Shown piece by piece: positions 33,089-41,707 of a stretch of 57,937 bases of DNA. Where the stretch lies: the NCBI GenBank assembly GCA_009377795.1, contig WHTJ01000017.1, positions 1 through 57,937 on the forward strand. The letters are read 5' to 3'. A program made the position numbers and the translations under genes. The notes under the pieces were generated by a model. It searched no databases. It was given only the letters and a program-made list of their open reading frames with translations, and was not told where the DNA came from. Every line of letters begins with the position of its first letter. Positions within the stretch are counted from its first letter, which is position 1. The stretch is from Propionibacteriales bacterium (GTDB taxonomy: Bacteria; Actinomycetota; Actinomycetes; Propionibacteriales; Nocardioidaceae).

Positions 33089-34300
33089 TCAGATGACGCC
33101 TGCTTCCCGCAGGCGGGCGATTTCTTCGTCGGCGAGGCCGAGCAGGCCCCGGTAGACGTCGTCGTTGTGGTCCCCCAGGTCCGGGCCGGGGTGCCGGACC
33201 CGTCCGGGCGTCTCGGAGAGGCGGGGGAACACGCCTTGCATGGCCAGGTCGTCGAACTGCGGGTGCGCGACCTTGACGATCGCCTGCCGGGCCGCGAAGT
33301 GCGGGTCGGCGAGCATGTCCTTGGGCCGGAAGATGCGTCCTGCGGGAACGCCGCCATCGGCCAGCAGCTCGAGCAGCTCGTCGGCCTCGTGCTGCGCGGT
33401 CCAGCGGGCGATGATCTCGTCCAGCTGTTCCGCGTCGGCTCCGCGGGCGCCGTGCGTGGCAAACCGTTCGTCGTCGGCCAGCTCCGGCCGGCCCATGAGA
33501 TCCGTGAGCCGACGGAACACGGTGTCCTGGTTGGCGGCGACGAGGATCGCCTCCCCGTCCACGGTCGGGTAGACGTTGCTCGGGGCAACGTTCGGCAGCA
33601 CGGAACCGGTGCGCTCCCGCTGGTAGCCGGCGAGCTGCCACTCCGGTATGAGCGACTCCATCAGGGCGAGCACCGACTCGTAGATCGCCGAGTCGACGAC
33701 CTGCCCGCGCCCGGTCCGCTCACGGTGATGGAGCGCCACGAGCGTGCCGACGCACGCGAACGTGGCCGCCAGCGAGTCGCCGAGCGAGATCCCGGTGCGC
33801 GAGGGCGGCCGGTCCGGTTCGCCGGTGACGTACCGGATGCCCCCCATCGCCTCGCCGATTGATCCGTACCCGGCGCGCGGGGCGTACGGCCCGGTCTGGC
33901 CGAAGCCGGTGACGCGCGTCACGACAAGCCGCGGGTTGATCTTCCACAGCTCCTCCGCCCCCAGTCCCCAGCGTTCGAGCGTGCCCGGCCGGAAGTTCTC
34001 GAGCAGCACGTCGGCGTCGGCGACGAGCCGCCGCACGAGATCCTGGCCCTCAGGCATGCGCAGGTTGCACGTCACCGACTTCTTGTTGCGGGCCACGACC
34101 GGCCACCACAGCGACATCCCGTGCGGCTTCTCGCGGCCCCAGTGCCGCATCGGGTCGCCGCGCTCCGGCTCCTCGAGCTTGATGACCTCGGCGCCGAAGT
34201 CGCCCAGAAGCTGGCCGCAGAACGGCCCGGCGAGAAGCTGGCCCAGCTCGATGACCCGGATGTCGCCGAGCGGTTGCGTGGCGGTGTCGGTCGCTTCCAT
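33089..34300 (-). CDS. CaiB/BaiF-type (family III) CoA transferase (second copy)
   Basis: A 403-residue family III CoA transferase. N-terminal CoA-binding blocks are IRVIELGQLLAGPF and LGDFGAEVIKLEEPERGDPMR. The catalytic Asp is in GISLGDSLAATFACVGTL (about residue 172). The end has RVRHPGPDLGDHNDDVYRGLLG, usual for the family. It lies 7 bases downstream of a GntR gene, so regulator and transferase are likely co-transcribed. It converges on the FAD enzyme over a 69-base gap with nothing convincing in it. It is presumably involved in activating an organic acid imported by the neighbouring TRAP system. Confidence 0.93.
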   Translation of the reverse strand: MEATDTATQPLGDIRVIELGQLLAGPFCGQLLGDFGAEVIKLEEPERGDPMRHWGREKPHGMSLWWPVVARNKKSVTCNLRMPEGQDLVRRLVADADVLLENFRPGTLERWGLGAEELWKINPRLVVTRVTGFGQTGPYAPRAGYGSIGEAMGGIRYVTGEPDRPPSRTGISLGDSLAATFACVGTLVALHHRERTGRGQVVDSAIYESVLALMESLIPEWQLAGYQRERTGSVLPNVAPSNVYPTVDGEAILVAANQDTVFRRLTDLMGRPELADDERFATHGARGADAEQLDEIIARWTAQHEADELLELLADGGVPAGRIFRPKDMLADPHFAARQAIVKVAHPQFDDLAMQGVFPRLSETPGRVRHPGPDLGDHNDDVYRGLLGLADEEIARLREAGVI

Positions 34301-34307
34301 ACGGCTC

Positions 34308-34988
34308 CTAAAGCGTGGTCGGCGTCGGCGGGGATCCGGGATGGGGTCGCGGGCCCAGCAGCGCGGCCCGTGCTGAGAGCAGATGGCCGCGCATGACGCA
34401 CTCGGCCCACTCCGGGTCGCGGCTGCGCATGGCGGCCACGATCTCGACGTGGTGGCGGGAGCTGCGCTTCATCGCCACGTCGTCGAAGGTGTGCAGCGTT
34501 CGGTGCAGGACGACGGAGTGGACGAGGCTGTTCACCACGCTGGTGAGCGACGTCCCGCCACCCGCCGCCTGGACGATGCGGCCGTGAAAGAGCGCGTTGA
34601 GCTCGTACACCCGTTCCAGGTCGTAACCCGGCCCGGCGCCGGTCGCCTCGGAGTGCTCGACCGCGAGCCGCTCCAGCTCGTCGAGTTGCTCGGGTGTGAC
34701 CCGTTCGGTGGCCCGGCGGGCGGCCAGACCTTCGACCTGCGCGCGTAGCGCGAAGATCTCCTCGAGCTCGGCCGGCGACCACGCGACCACCCGCGCGCCC
34801 TTGTTCGGGGTGATCTCGAGTAGCCCCTCGGCCGCCAGCAGCCGCAGGGCCTCCCGCACCGGCGTGCGGCTGACTCCGAGGGCGGCGGCCAGCTCGACCT
34901 CACCCAGCCGGTCGCCGGACGCGTACTGCCCGCTCAGGACCAGGCGGCGCACGCCGTCGACGACGGACTCGGTTTCGGTGCTCACCAA
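34308..34988 (-). CDS. GntR-family (FadR/FCD) transcriptional regulator (second copy)
   Basis: A 226-residue regulator with a winged-helix domain (LGEVELAAALGVSRTPVREA, about residues 28-47; ITPNKGARVVAWS) and a C-terminal FCD domain (YELNALFHGRI, SSRHHVEIVAAM, MRGHLLSAR) with the His residues that bind metal and ligand. GTG start. It is divergent from the TRAP transporter operon; two ATTGCATAC half-sites in opposite orientation flank the TRAP promoter and are the likely operators. The CoA transferase gene follows on the same transcript. Confidence 0.93.
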   Translation of the reverse strand: MVSTETESVVDGVRRLVLSGQYASGDRLGEVELAAALGVSRTPVREALRLLAAEGLLEITPNKGARVVAWSPAELEEIFALRAQVEGLAARRATERVTPEQLDELERLAVEHSEATGAGPGYDLERVYELNALFHGRIVQAAGGGTSLTSVVNSLVHSVVLHRTLHTFDDVAMKRSSRHHVEIVAAMRSRDPEWAECVMRGHLLSARAALLGPRPHPGSPPTPTTL

Positions 34989-35102
34989 CCCCCGACCTCT
35001 CGCCCGACGTTGAATGCATGCACCTTAGGGCTGAGCGTGAAGAAATCTCAAGACCTGGATGCCGCGGGACCCCATATTGCATACATTCTGCGGGTTCAGG
35101 TC

Positions 35103-35131
35103 TTGACATGTGGGCCAGGGTTCTCTAGCGT
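35103..35131 (+). promoter_or_regulatory. TRAP operon promoter flanked by ATTGCATAC sites
   Basis: TTGACA (35103-35108) and TAGCGT (35126-35131) with a 17-base spacer form a near-consensus sigma-70-type promoter. ATTGCATAC occurs at 35077-35085, and its reverse complement GTATGCAAT at 35157-35165, about 80 bases apart and on opposite sides. This suits a dimeric GntR regulator that loops or blocks the promoter. A related ATGCATGCA lies nearer the gntR start. Confidence 0.65.
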
Positions 35132-35235
35132 TTCGGCTTTGGTCGACCGGTGAGGCGTATGCAATCCGCCTCACGTTCCGCGATGAGGCGGGAGGGTCAC
35201 ACCAGGACACGGGGTCGGATCAAGGAGTGTCGTGC

Positions 35236-36363
35236 ATGCAGAAATCGCGGAACCTGCTAAAACTCGCCACGGCAGCGGCGCTCTTGACGCTGCTGCCTGC
35301 GGCATGCGGCGGTGACCCCGCCGTCACCGAGTCCGGTAGCACGGAGGAGCCTGCGGAGGAGGGCACCGGCGGAGGTGGCGACGTCGGCGAGATCGAGGGC
35401 GACGACGTCCACATCGTGTTCGGCCACTACCTCCCGAGCGGTGCCGGCACCGCTCCGGAGGAGCACTTCGCCGAGCTGATCGAGGAGTACACCGCCGGAA
35501 CCGTCACCGTGGAGATCGGCTACTCCGAGTCGCTCGGTGGGGCCGATGAGCTGATCTACCTCGTGGAGGAGGGTGCCGTCGACATGGCGGCGGTGGTGCC
35601 GGCCTTCACCCCGGATGCGTTCCCAGCGGCGAGCATCACGCAGATGATCTGGTGGTCCTCGCAGGTCGACGAGACCGACCTGCGACGGCAGCACGACCTG
35701 ATCATGGAGATGCACTCCATGGACCTCATCGAGCAGGAGCTCGCGGACTACAACGTCCGCCGGACCATGGTGCAGAACCTGCCGCCGTACTACCTGTTCA
35801 GCGACGGGGCGGACTGCACCATAGACGGGATCTCCGGTGACCGCATACGCTCGCTCGGCACCGAGTACCCGCAGATGCTCAAGGCCATTGGTGCCGCGCC
35901 GGTGGAGATGGTGACCGCCGAGATCTACGAGGCGCTGGAGCGCGGGACGCTGGACCGCGCGAGCCTCCCGCCGGACGTCTTCCTCGACTTCGACATGGCA
36001 TCGGTTGCTCCCGACGCGTGCGGGCCGATCTTCTGGCTCGGTGCCGGTCACCAGATCCTGCTGAACATGGACACCTGGGGCGAGCTGTCGTCAGACCAGC
36101 AGGAGGCCATCGACCGCGCCGCCATGGAGGCCCAGGAGTGGAGCATCGACTACTACATCGAACGCCAGGAGGACCTGCTCGCCCAGCTCGAGGAGGACGG
36201 CGTGGAGGTCCAGGCCATGGCTGAGGACGAGTTCGCCGAGTGGCAGGAGCGCTCCCCAGACTTCGCCGACCAGTGGCTCAAGCGGATGCAGGACGCCGGC
36301 AACGGTGACGCCGCCCAGGAGATCTACGACAAGCTCCGCGAGATCGAGCAGCGCGAGTACTGA
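35236..36363 (+). CDS. dctP: TRAP transporter substrate-binding lipoprotein (DctP family)
   Basis: A 375-residue extracytoplasmic receptor. The signal is MQKSRNLLKLATAAALLTLL with lipobox LLPAACGG, so it is lipid-anchored, followed by a Gly/Glu-rich linker (to about residue 55). The mature DctP domain includes the signature GDRIRSLGTEYPQMLKAIGA, whose Arg pairs with a substrate carboxylate. ATG 35236 follows AAGGAG. It is the first gene of a rightward operon and is followed by a strong hairpin. The ligand is unknown, but DctP family members nearly always bind organic acids. Confidence 0.93.
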   Translation: MQKSRNLLKLATAAALLTLLPAACGGDPAVTESGSTEEPAEEGTGGGGDVGEIEGDDVHIVFGHYLPSGAGTAPEEHFAELIEEYTAGTVTVEIGYSESLGGADELIYLVEEGAVDMAAVVPAFTPDAFPAASITQMIWWSSQVDETDLRRQHDLIMEMHSMDLIEQELADYNVRRTMVQNLPPYYLFSDGADCTIDGISGDRIRSLGTEYPQMLKAIGAAPVEMVTAEIYEALERGTLDRASLPPDVFLDFDMASVAPDACGPIFWLGAGHQILLNMDTWGELSSDQQEAIDRAAMEAQEWSIDYYIERQEDLLAQLEEDGVEVQAMAEDEFAEWQERSPDFADQWLKRMQDAGNGDAAQEIYDKLREIEQREY

Positions 36364-36376
36364 TTCTGTGACCCGA

Positions 36377-36418
36377 GGTGGGCCGACGAGTGCCAGACTG
36401 CACCGACGTCGGCCCGCC
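36377..36418 (+). terminator. Strong hairpin after the TRAP binding-protein gene
   Basis: The arms 36377-36388 and 36407-36418 form a 12-bp stem with one G-U pair, and an inner GTGC/GCAC helix fits in the loop. It starts 13 bases after the dctP stop and has no T-run. It mirrors the hairpin after tctC and probably limits read-through or protects the binding-protein mRNA. Confidence 0.65.
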
Positions 36419-36518
36419 GAGCGGGTCTGCAGATGAGGACTGGAGTCAGTGCCGGTACACGCGCCCGAGGGGAGCCCTCCTCTTGTGCGAGCCCCGCCCG
36501 AAAGGAGCATGCCCAACC

Positions 36519-37400
36519 ATGCTGGCGCAGATCTCGTCGAGCGTATACGTCGAGACGGGACATCTGGGATCGAACAACGGCATCGTCGTCGGCGATGACG
36601 GCGCGGTCGTACTGATTGACGCGCCGCACAAGCCGACGGACGCCGAACAGTGGGCCACCCGGGTCGCCGAGTTCGGCACGGTCACCTATCTCGTCCACAC
36701 CGATCACCATCCGGATCACGTCATCGGCAACGCCTGGTTGCCGGGCACCGTGGTGGCACACGAGGGGACGCGGCGGCGTCTCCTGCGGGAGCCGCTGAGC
36801 CGCGAGTACCTCGACGATCTGTATGCGGTCATCGACCCCACTGCTGTGGACGACGAGCGCTCCTTCTCTCCCCGGTTGCCCGAGATCACGTTCAACGACC
36901 GTCTGACGCTGCAGTGTGGTCACCTCACCGTCGAGTTGCACCACGTGTCAGGCCACACGGTCAACACGATCGTGGCACTGGTGCCCGAGGAGGGCGTCAT
37001 CTTCACCGGGGACAACGTCTGCCCGGCCGGCCTGCCGTCGTTTCAGGATTCCTCCGTCGCCAGATGGTTCGATGCCCTGGATAGGATCGAGCGGCTGGAC
37101 TTCGACGTGCTCGTGGGCGGGCACGGCGAACCGGCAGGGCGGGAGGCCATCGACCGCTATCGCGAGGAGGGCAGCGCACTGATCCGCGAGGTCGCCGAAG
37201 GGATGGAGCGCGGACGCAGCAAGAACGACCTCATGAATCACATCCGCTTTCCGGACCGGCTGCACGTGGGCACGGAGTCCTATGCCGGATACCCGGACCA
37301 GCTGATCGAGCTTTTCCAACGCCGGTCCGTCGACCGCATCTATGAGGACCTGAGCATGGACTGGTCGTTGGCGAACAGACTGACAGCGGCGGCGACATGA
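36519..37400 (+). CDS. Metallo-beta-lactamase-fold hydrolase
   Basis: A 293-residue MBL-fold protein. The metal motif reads TDHHPDH (about residues 59-66), a common variant in which the first His is Asp. Further ligands are the His of HHVSGHTVNT (about 146), the Asp of FTGDNV (about 166) and the His of GGHGEP (about 207). The C-terminal 85 residues form a helical extension. Start ATG 36519 follows AAAGGAG by 11 bases. It is encoded between the TRAP binding protein and permease genes, so it probably hydrolyses an ester, thioester or lactone of the imported compound. Confidence 0.88.
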   Translation: MLAQISSSVYVETGHLGSNNGIVVGDDGAVVLIDAPHKPTDAEQWATRVAEFGTVTYLVHTDHHPDHVIGNAWLPGTVVAHEGTRRRLLREPLSREYLDDLYAVIDPTAVDDERSFSPRLPEITFNDRLTLQCGHLTVELHHVSGHTVNTIVALVPEEGVIFTGDNVCPAGLPSFQDSSVARWFDALDRIERLDFDVLVGGHGEPAGREAIDRYREEGSALIREVAEGMERGRSKNDLMNHIRFPDRLHVGTESYAGYPDQLIELFQRRSVDRIYEDLSMDWSLANRLTAAAT

Positions 37401-37474
37401 CGGGCCGGCCGCCGCCCGACTCACTTGCAAGGACGCATCGTGAACCATGCACGTCGACGCGAGAGCGCTGAGTG

Positions 37475-38824
37475 ATGGAACCCACAACGGTCATCCTGCT
37501 GGTCGTGCTGCTCCTGTTCGTGCTGCTGGCGTTCGGCGTGCACATCGGCGTCGCGCTCGGCACGTCCGGGATCCTCGGACTCGTCCTGCTGCTCGGCGTT
37601 CAGGGGGCGATGGTCAACGTCCAATCGTTGCCGTACGGCACCACGGCCCTCTACACGCTGGCCATCGTGCCCATGTTCATTCTCATGGGGTCGTTCTTCA
37701 GCGAAGCGGGATTCACCAGAGACGCCTTCCAAGCAGCGGAGGCGTGGCTCGGAAGGCTCCGTGGCGGCATGGCCGCCGCCACGGTGGTGGCCTGCGCCGC
37801 GTTCGGTGCCGTCACCGGGTCCTCCGTGGCCAACGCGGCCGTGTTCAGCCGGATCGCGCTGCCGGAGATGGTCGACCGCGGCATCGACAAGCGGCTGGCG
37901 GCCGGCGTGGTGGCGGCAGCGGGAACGCTGGCCAGCCTGATCCCGCCCAGCCTGCTGCTGGTGATCTTCGCCATCATCACTGAGCAGTCCGTGCGCCTGC
38001 TGCTGATCGCCGGGTTCCTGCCAGGCATCGTGTCGGTGCTGATGTTCATCGCGAGCATCATCCTCAGGGTTACGCTGAACCCGTCGCTGATCGGCCGTGA
38101 AACCGCGAGTCTCGGTCGGGGCAAAGACCGTGAACCGAAGTTGCCGCAGTACTCCTGGGGGAACCGCTTCAAGTCGCTGCGCAACGTGTGGAGCTTCATT
38201 GCGGTCTTCGGCGTCGTGATGGGCGGGATCTACGTTGGCTGGTTCACGCCGACGCAGGCGGGTGCCGTGGGGGCGACGACTGCGCTGCTCCTGGGCTTCC
38301 TGCCCGGCCGCAACATCATCGGCCGCAAGTTGTGGGAGTCCCTCAAGTCGACCGGGGCTACGACGTGCGCGATTCTGATGATCCTCGTCGGCGGCACGTT
38401 CATGGCGAGGTTCCTGGGGCACTCGGGTGCCGTGCGGGATCTGTCGGACTTCCTGCTCGGCCTGGCGATGCCGCCGATCTTCTACTTCCTCGTCTACTGC
38501 GTACTGGTCCTCATCCTCGGCATGTTCCTCGAGGCGTTCGCCATCCTCGTGCTCGTCCTGCCGCTGATGTACCCGATCCTGACCGACGTGGGCTACCACC
38601 CGATATTCATCGGGATCATGACCATCAAGCTGATCGAGATCGGCCTGATCACACCACCCGTGGGATTGAACGTGTACGTCGTCCGCAGCGCCTCGCCCAT
38701 CCCCCTGTCCCAACGGGAGGCCTTCGGCGGGATTTATCCGTTCATCGCAGCGGAGTTGATCACCATCATCGTGCTGTACCTGTTCCCCCAGCTCATACTG
38801 TTCGTCCCCAACCTCGTGGAATGA
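37475..38824 (+). CDS. dctM: TRAP transporter large permease (DctM family)
   Basis: A 449-residue membrane protein with about twelve segments. Family blocks include GVHIGVALGTSGILGLVLL, a central FGAVTGSSVANAAVFSRIALPEM, ASLIPPSLLLVIFAIITEQS and the second-half GMFLEAFAILVLVLPLMYPI and LITPPVGLNVYVV. It forms the transport channel of a Na+-coupled TRAP system with a DctP receptor and a DctQ subunit. DctQ is not adjacent but is encoded three genes downstream (41708). ATG 37475 is preferred over the GTG 3 bases earlier. Confidence 0.95.
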   Translation: MEPTTVILLVVLLLFVLLAFGVHIGVALGTSGILGLVLLLGVQGAMVNVQSLPYGTTALYTLAIVPMFILMGSFFSEAGFTRDAFQAAEAWLGRLRGGMAAATVVACAAFGAVTGSSVANAAVFSRIALPEMVDRGIDKRLAAGVVAAAGTLASLIPPSLLLVIFAIITEQSVRLLLIAGFLPGIVSVLMFIASIILRVTLNPSLIGRETASLGRGKDREPKLPQYSWGNRFKSLRNVWSFIAVFGVVMGGIYVGWFTPTQAGAVGATTALLLGFLPGRNIIGRKLWESLKSTGATTCAILMILVGGTFMARFLGHSGAVRDLSDFLLGLAMPPIFYFLVYCVLVLILGMFLEAFAILVLVLPLMYPILTDVGYHPIFIGIMTIKLIEIGLITPPVGLNVYVVRSASPIPLSQREAFGGIYPFIAAELITIIVLYLFPQLILFVPNLVE

Positions 38825-38863
38825 GCATCGTGGAATGATCCGAAACCTTCTCCGGGAGCCGAT

Positions 38864-40231
38864 ATGGAGCTGATTGTCGAGAACGGCCTTGTGGTCACCC
38901 CCGAGGGTGTGGCCGCGTACGACCTGCTCGTCGACGAGGGCAAGATCGTGGCGCGTAGCCAGCCTGGTGCACTGCGCGACGTGGCTGTCGACCGGCGCAT
39001 CGACGCGAGCGGGCTGCATGTCTTTCCTGGGGTGATCGATCCGCACACCCACTTCGGCCTGGGCGGCGAGGACGACTGGGAGACGGAGTCCGAGTCGGCC
39101 GCGAGGGGCGGTGTGACGACCGTCCTCAACTACGTGATGACGTCAGGCTCGTATCAGGAGGCCGTAGAGAAGGAACTGGAGCTGGCGGGGTCGAAGTCCT
39201 GCGTCGACTACGGCCTGCACCTGTGCCCCTGCACGCCGCCGCACCTTGATCAGTTCGAGGACTACCTCAGCCGCTACGGTGTCACGTCGTTCAAGTACTT
39301 CATGCACTTCCGCGGTAACGAAGGCGCCTACCTCGACATCAGCGGCACCGACGACTCCTATCTGTTCCGCTATCTAAAGAAGGCGGGGGAGCACCGCGGT
39401 GTCACTGCGAACATCCACGCCGAGAACATCGAGGTGGTCTGGCACCTGCGCGAGGCCTTGCAGCAGTCCGAGGACAGCCTCGCGGCCTTCGAGCGGTCCC
39501 GACCCGACTTCGTCGAGGCGGAGGCGGCCTTCCGGGCGCTGATGCTCGGGAGCATCGCGGGCGCCCGAACCTACATCGTCCACCTGAGCTCCAAGATGGG
39601 TCTGGAGGCGATCGAGGCCGCGCGCGGCATCCATCCCGACGCTCAGTTGTTCGCCGAGACGTGCCCGCACTACCTGATGGACACGGCGAATTCAGCGGTC
39701 GGCTCGCTTGCCAAGATCAACCCGCCGTTGCGCTACGAGGACGACGTCGACGCCCTGTGGAATGGGCTTGCGTCGGGGCGCATCCAGACCGTCGGGTCCG
39801 ACCACGCCGCCAGGAGCCGGGAGCAGAAGACCGGCAACATCTGGAAGGTTCCGGCCGGATTCCCCGGTTCACAGACGATCCTCTCGGTGCTGCTCTCGGA
39901 GGGCCACCACCGCCGAGGGCTGCCGTTGGAGACGATCGCGCGGGTCTCCGCACTCAATCCGGGGAGGATCTTCGGCCTGGGTGATCGGAAAGGCCGCCTG
40001 GACCCCGGCTTCGATGCAGATCTGGTGCTGGTGGATCTCAACGCGGAGCGCGACGTCACGGCGGACACCTGGGGATCGAGAGCGGGCCGGTACAGCATCC
40101 TCGAAGGGCGGCGCCTGCGCGGTTGGCCGGTGACCACGATTTCTCGCGGATCGCTGCTGCTAGAAGACGGCACGTTCGTCGGTGATCGCGGCCGCGGAGA
40201 GTACCTGTCCAGGAATCCAGAAGGAGTGTAG
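38864..40231 (+). CDS. Hydantoinase/dihydroorotase-like cyclic amidohydrolase
   Basis: A 455-residue cyclic amidase with all metal ligands: DPHTHFGLGG (about residue 58), Lys in TSFKYFMHFRG (about 146), NIHAENIE (about 188), IVHLSSKMG (about 242) and VGSDHAA (about 309). It ends with the usual beta-domain GWPVTTISRGSLLLEDG. It belongs to the same group as the amidohydrolases encoded at 22610 and 26062. ATG with GGGAG spacing. Between TRAP permease genes and 5 bases before an isochorismatase-fold protein gene, it is very likely part of the pathway for the TRAP substrate. Confidence 0.92.
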   Translation: MELIVENGLVVTPEGVAAYDLLVDEGKIVARSQPGALRDVAVDRRIDASGLHVFPGVIDPHTHFGLGGEDDWETESESAARGGVTTVLNYVMTSGSYQEAVEKELELAGSKSCVDYGLHLCPCTPPHLDQFEDYLSRYGVTSFKYFMHFRGNEGAYLDISGTDDSYLFRYLKKAGEHRGVTANIHAENIEVVWHLREALQQSEDSLAAFERSRPDFVEAEAAFRALMLGSIAGARTYIVHLSSKMGLEAIEAARGIHPDAQLFAETCPHYLMDTANSAVGSLAKINPPLRYEDDVDALWNGLASGRIQTVGSDHAARSREQKTGNIWKVPAGFPGSQTILSVLLSEGHHRRGLPLETIARVSALNPGRIFGLGDRKGRLDPGFDADLVLVDLNAERDVTADTWGSRAGRYSILEGRRLRGWPVTTISRGSLLLEDGTFVGDRGRGEYLSRNPEGV

Positions 40232-40236
40232 GCAGC

Positions 40237-40863
40237 ATGGCGTTCGACCTTCGCCCCATCACCCCGTCGGATGTGGTCTTCCTTGCGATGGACCTGCAGA
40301 ACGACTTCGCACATAAAGATGGGACTTTCGGCCGCAACGGATTCGAGCATGTGCCGGTCGCGGCCGCGGAGACGTTGCCCAACGTCGTCCGTGCGTGGGA
40401 GGTCTGCCGCGACCTGCGTATTCCGGTGATCGGCGTGGGCCTCACGGTTCTCCAGGATCTCGACGGCAACGCCATCGGCATCGAGCAGTTCCGTCCAGGC
40501 TTGCGGGAGTTGTTCACCCGTGAAGGGTTCCGCTCGGGGACCTGGGGCGAGCAGTTCCTCGACGGGCTGCCGGAGCCGGACTACCGCATCCGCAAGTGGG
40601 GGCACTCCGCGATGTACCTCACGGAGTTGGAGAAGCTGTTGCGCTCGCTTGGACGGAACGTCCTGGTGATGGCGGGGCTCGGCACCAACGGCGTCGTGGA
40701 GGGTACCGCCCGTGACGCGGTCTCCAGGGGCTGGGACGTGGTGGCCCTGAAGGACGGCGTGTGCGCCCCCGACGCCACCCTGCACGAGGGTGGTTTGAAC
40801 AGCCTCGGGCACCTCGGCCGGCTCATGACGAGCGACGAGTTCATCGCTGCGGTCAAGGGCTGA
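40237..40863 (+). CDS. Isochorismatase-fold hydrolase without the catalytic cysteine
   Basis: A 208-residue isochorismatase/cysteine-hydrolase-fold protein. The Asp (AMDLQNDFAH) and Lys (RIRKWGHSAM) of the triad are present. The Cys position of the third motif is Gly (LGTNGVVEGTARDA), as in true isochorismatases and unlike carbamoylsarcosine- or nicotinamidases. It should therefore not use a thiol intermediate, and the reaction is uncertain. Its start is 5 bases after the amidohydrolase stop. A Cys-containing relative is encoded at 42296. Confidence 0.88.
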   Translation: MAFDLRPITPSDVVFLAMDLQNDFAHKDGTFGRNGFEHVPVAAAETLPNVVRAWEVCRDLRIPVIGVGLTVLQDLDGNAIGIEQFRPGLRELFTREGFRSGTWGEQFLDGLPEPDYRIRKWGHSAMYLTELEKLLRSLGRNVLVMAGLGTNGVVEGTARDAVSRGWDVVALKDGVCAPDATLHEGGLNSLGHLGRLMTSDEFIAAVKG

Positions 40864-40909
40864 CGGGTCGCCCGGCCGCGATCTGCAAAACCCCAGGAGG
40901 AGCCACCGG

Positions 40910-41671
40910 ATGGATCTGAAGTTAGACGGCAAGGTCGCCATTGTCACGGGTGCGAGCGCCGGTATCGGCAAGGTGATCGCGGCGCAGCTCGCGCTCGAAG
41001 GGGTGCACGTCGTCGGCGTGGCACGCCGCGAAGAGGCGCTCGCGCAAGCGCGCGATGAGATCACCGCGCAGGGAGGGCGCCCGCTGACCCCCTTCGTGGG
41101 AGACATCACCGCCAGGGAGACCCCTGCCCAGCTGCAGGACGCGGTCACCGAGTCGTTCGGAACCGTCGACATCCTGGTGAACAACGCAGGGGACTCGCGG
41201 CCGACCAAGCTGTACGCCGACGACCAGCTGTGGCACGAGTCGCTGTTCCTCAACTTCGACGCCGCCCGGCGGATCACCGAAAGCGTGCTCCCGCTGATGG
41301 TCGACCGGGGCGAGGGGCGGGTCATCAACATCACCGCAACCTCCGAGCCGCCCGACGAGCTCAACGCAGGCACCCCACCCAAGGCGGCGATGCACATCTG
41401 GGCCAAGGCCCTGTCACGGGTCGTCGGTCCCGACGGGGTGACGGTGAACTGCGTCGCCCCCGGGAAGATCATCAGCGAGCAGATGGTCACACGGCTGTTC
41501 CCGACGGAGGAGGCGCGCCGGGAGTACGCGCGCCAGAACATTCCGTTGGGGTACTTCGGTGAGCCGGAGGATCTCGCCAACCTGGTGTTGTTCCTCGCCT
41601 CGCCGCGCGGCCGGTACATCACCGGGCAGGTCATCGACGTGGATGGCGGATTGCGGCGGTTCGCCTACTAA
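40910..41671 (+). CDS. Short-chain dehydrogenase/reductase family protein with altered active site
   Basis: A 253-residue SDR with a normal cofactor motif (TGASAGIG), NNAGD and the NCVAPGKI segment, ending in TGQVIDVDGGLRRFAY. In the active-site region (INITATSEPPDELNAGTPPK) the Tyr of YxxxK is missing: the Lys is preceded by GTPP. Similar SDR proteins with a PxKAAMHxWAK pattern exist, so this is likely a subfamily trait. ATG after AGGAGGAG. It sits between the isochorismatase-fold gene and dctQ in the TRAP operon. Confidence 0.88.
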   Translation: MDLKLDGKVAIVTGASAGIGKVIAAQLALEGVHVVGVARREEALAQARDEITAQGGRPLTPFVGDITARETPAQLQDAVTESFGTVDILVNNAGDSRPTKLYADDQLWHESLFLNFDAARRITESVLPLMVDRGEGRVINITATSEPPDELNAGTPPKAAMHIWAKALSRVVGPDGVTVNCVAPGKIISEQMVTRLFPTEEARREYARQNIPLGYFGEPEDLANLVLFLASPRGRYITGQVIDVDGGLRRFAY

Positions 41672-41707
41672 CGTGGACTATCCGAGCCGGTGCGAGAGGG
41701 GTATGCA

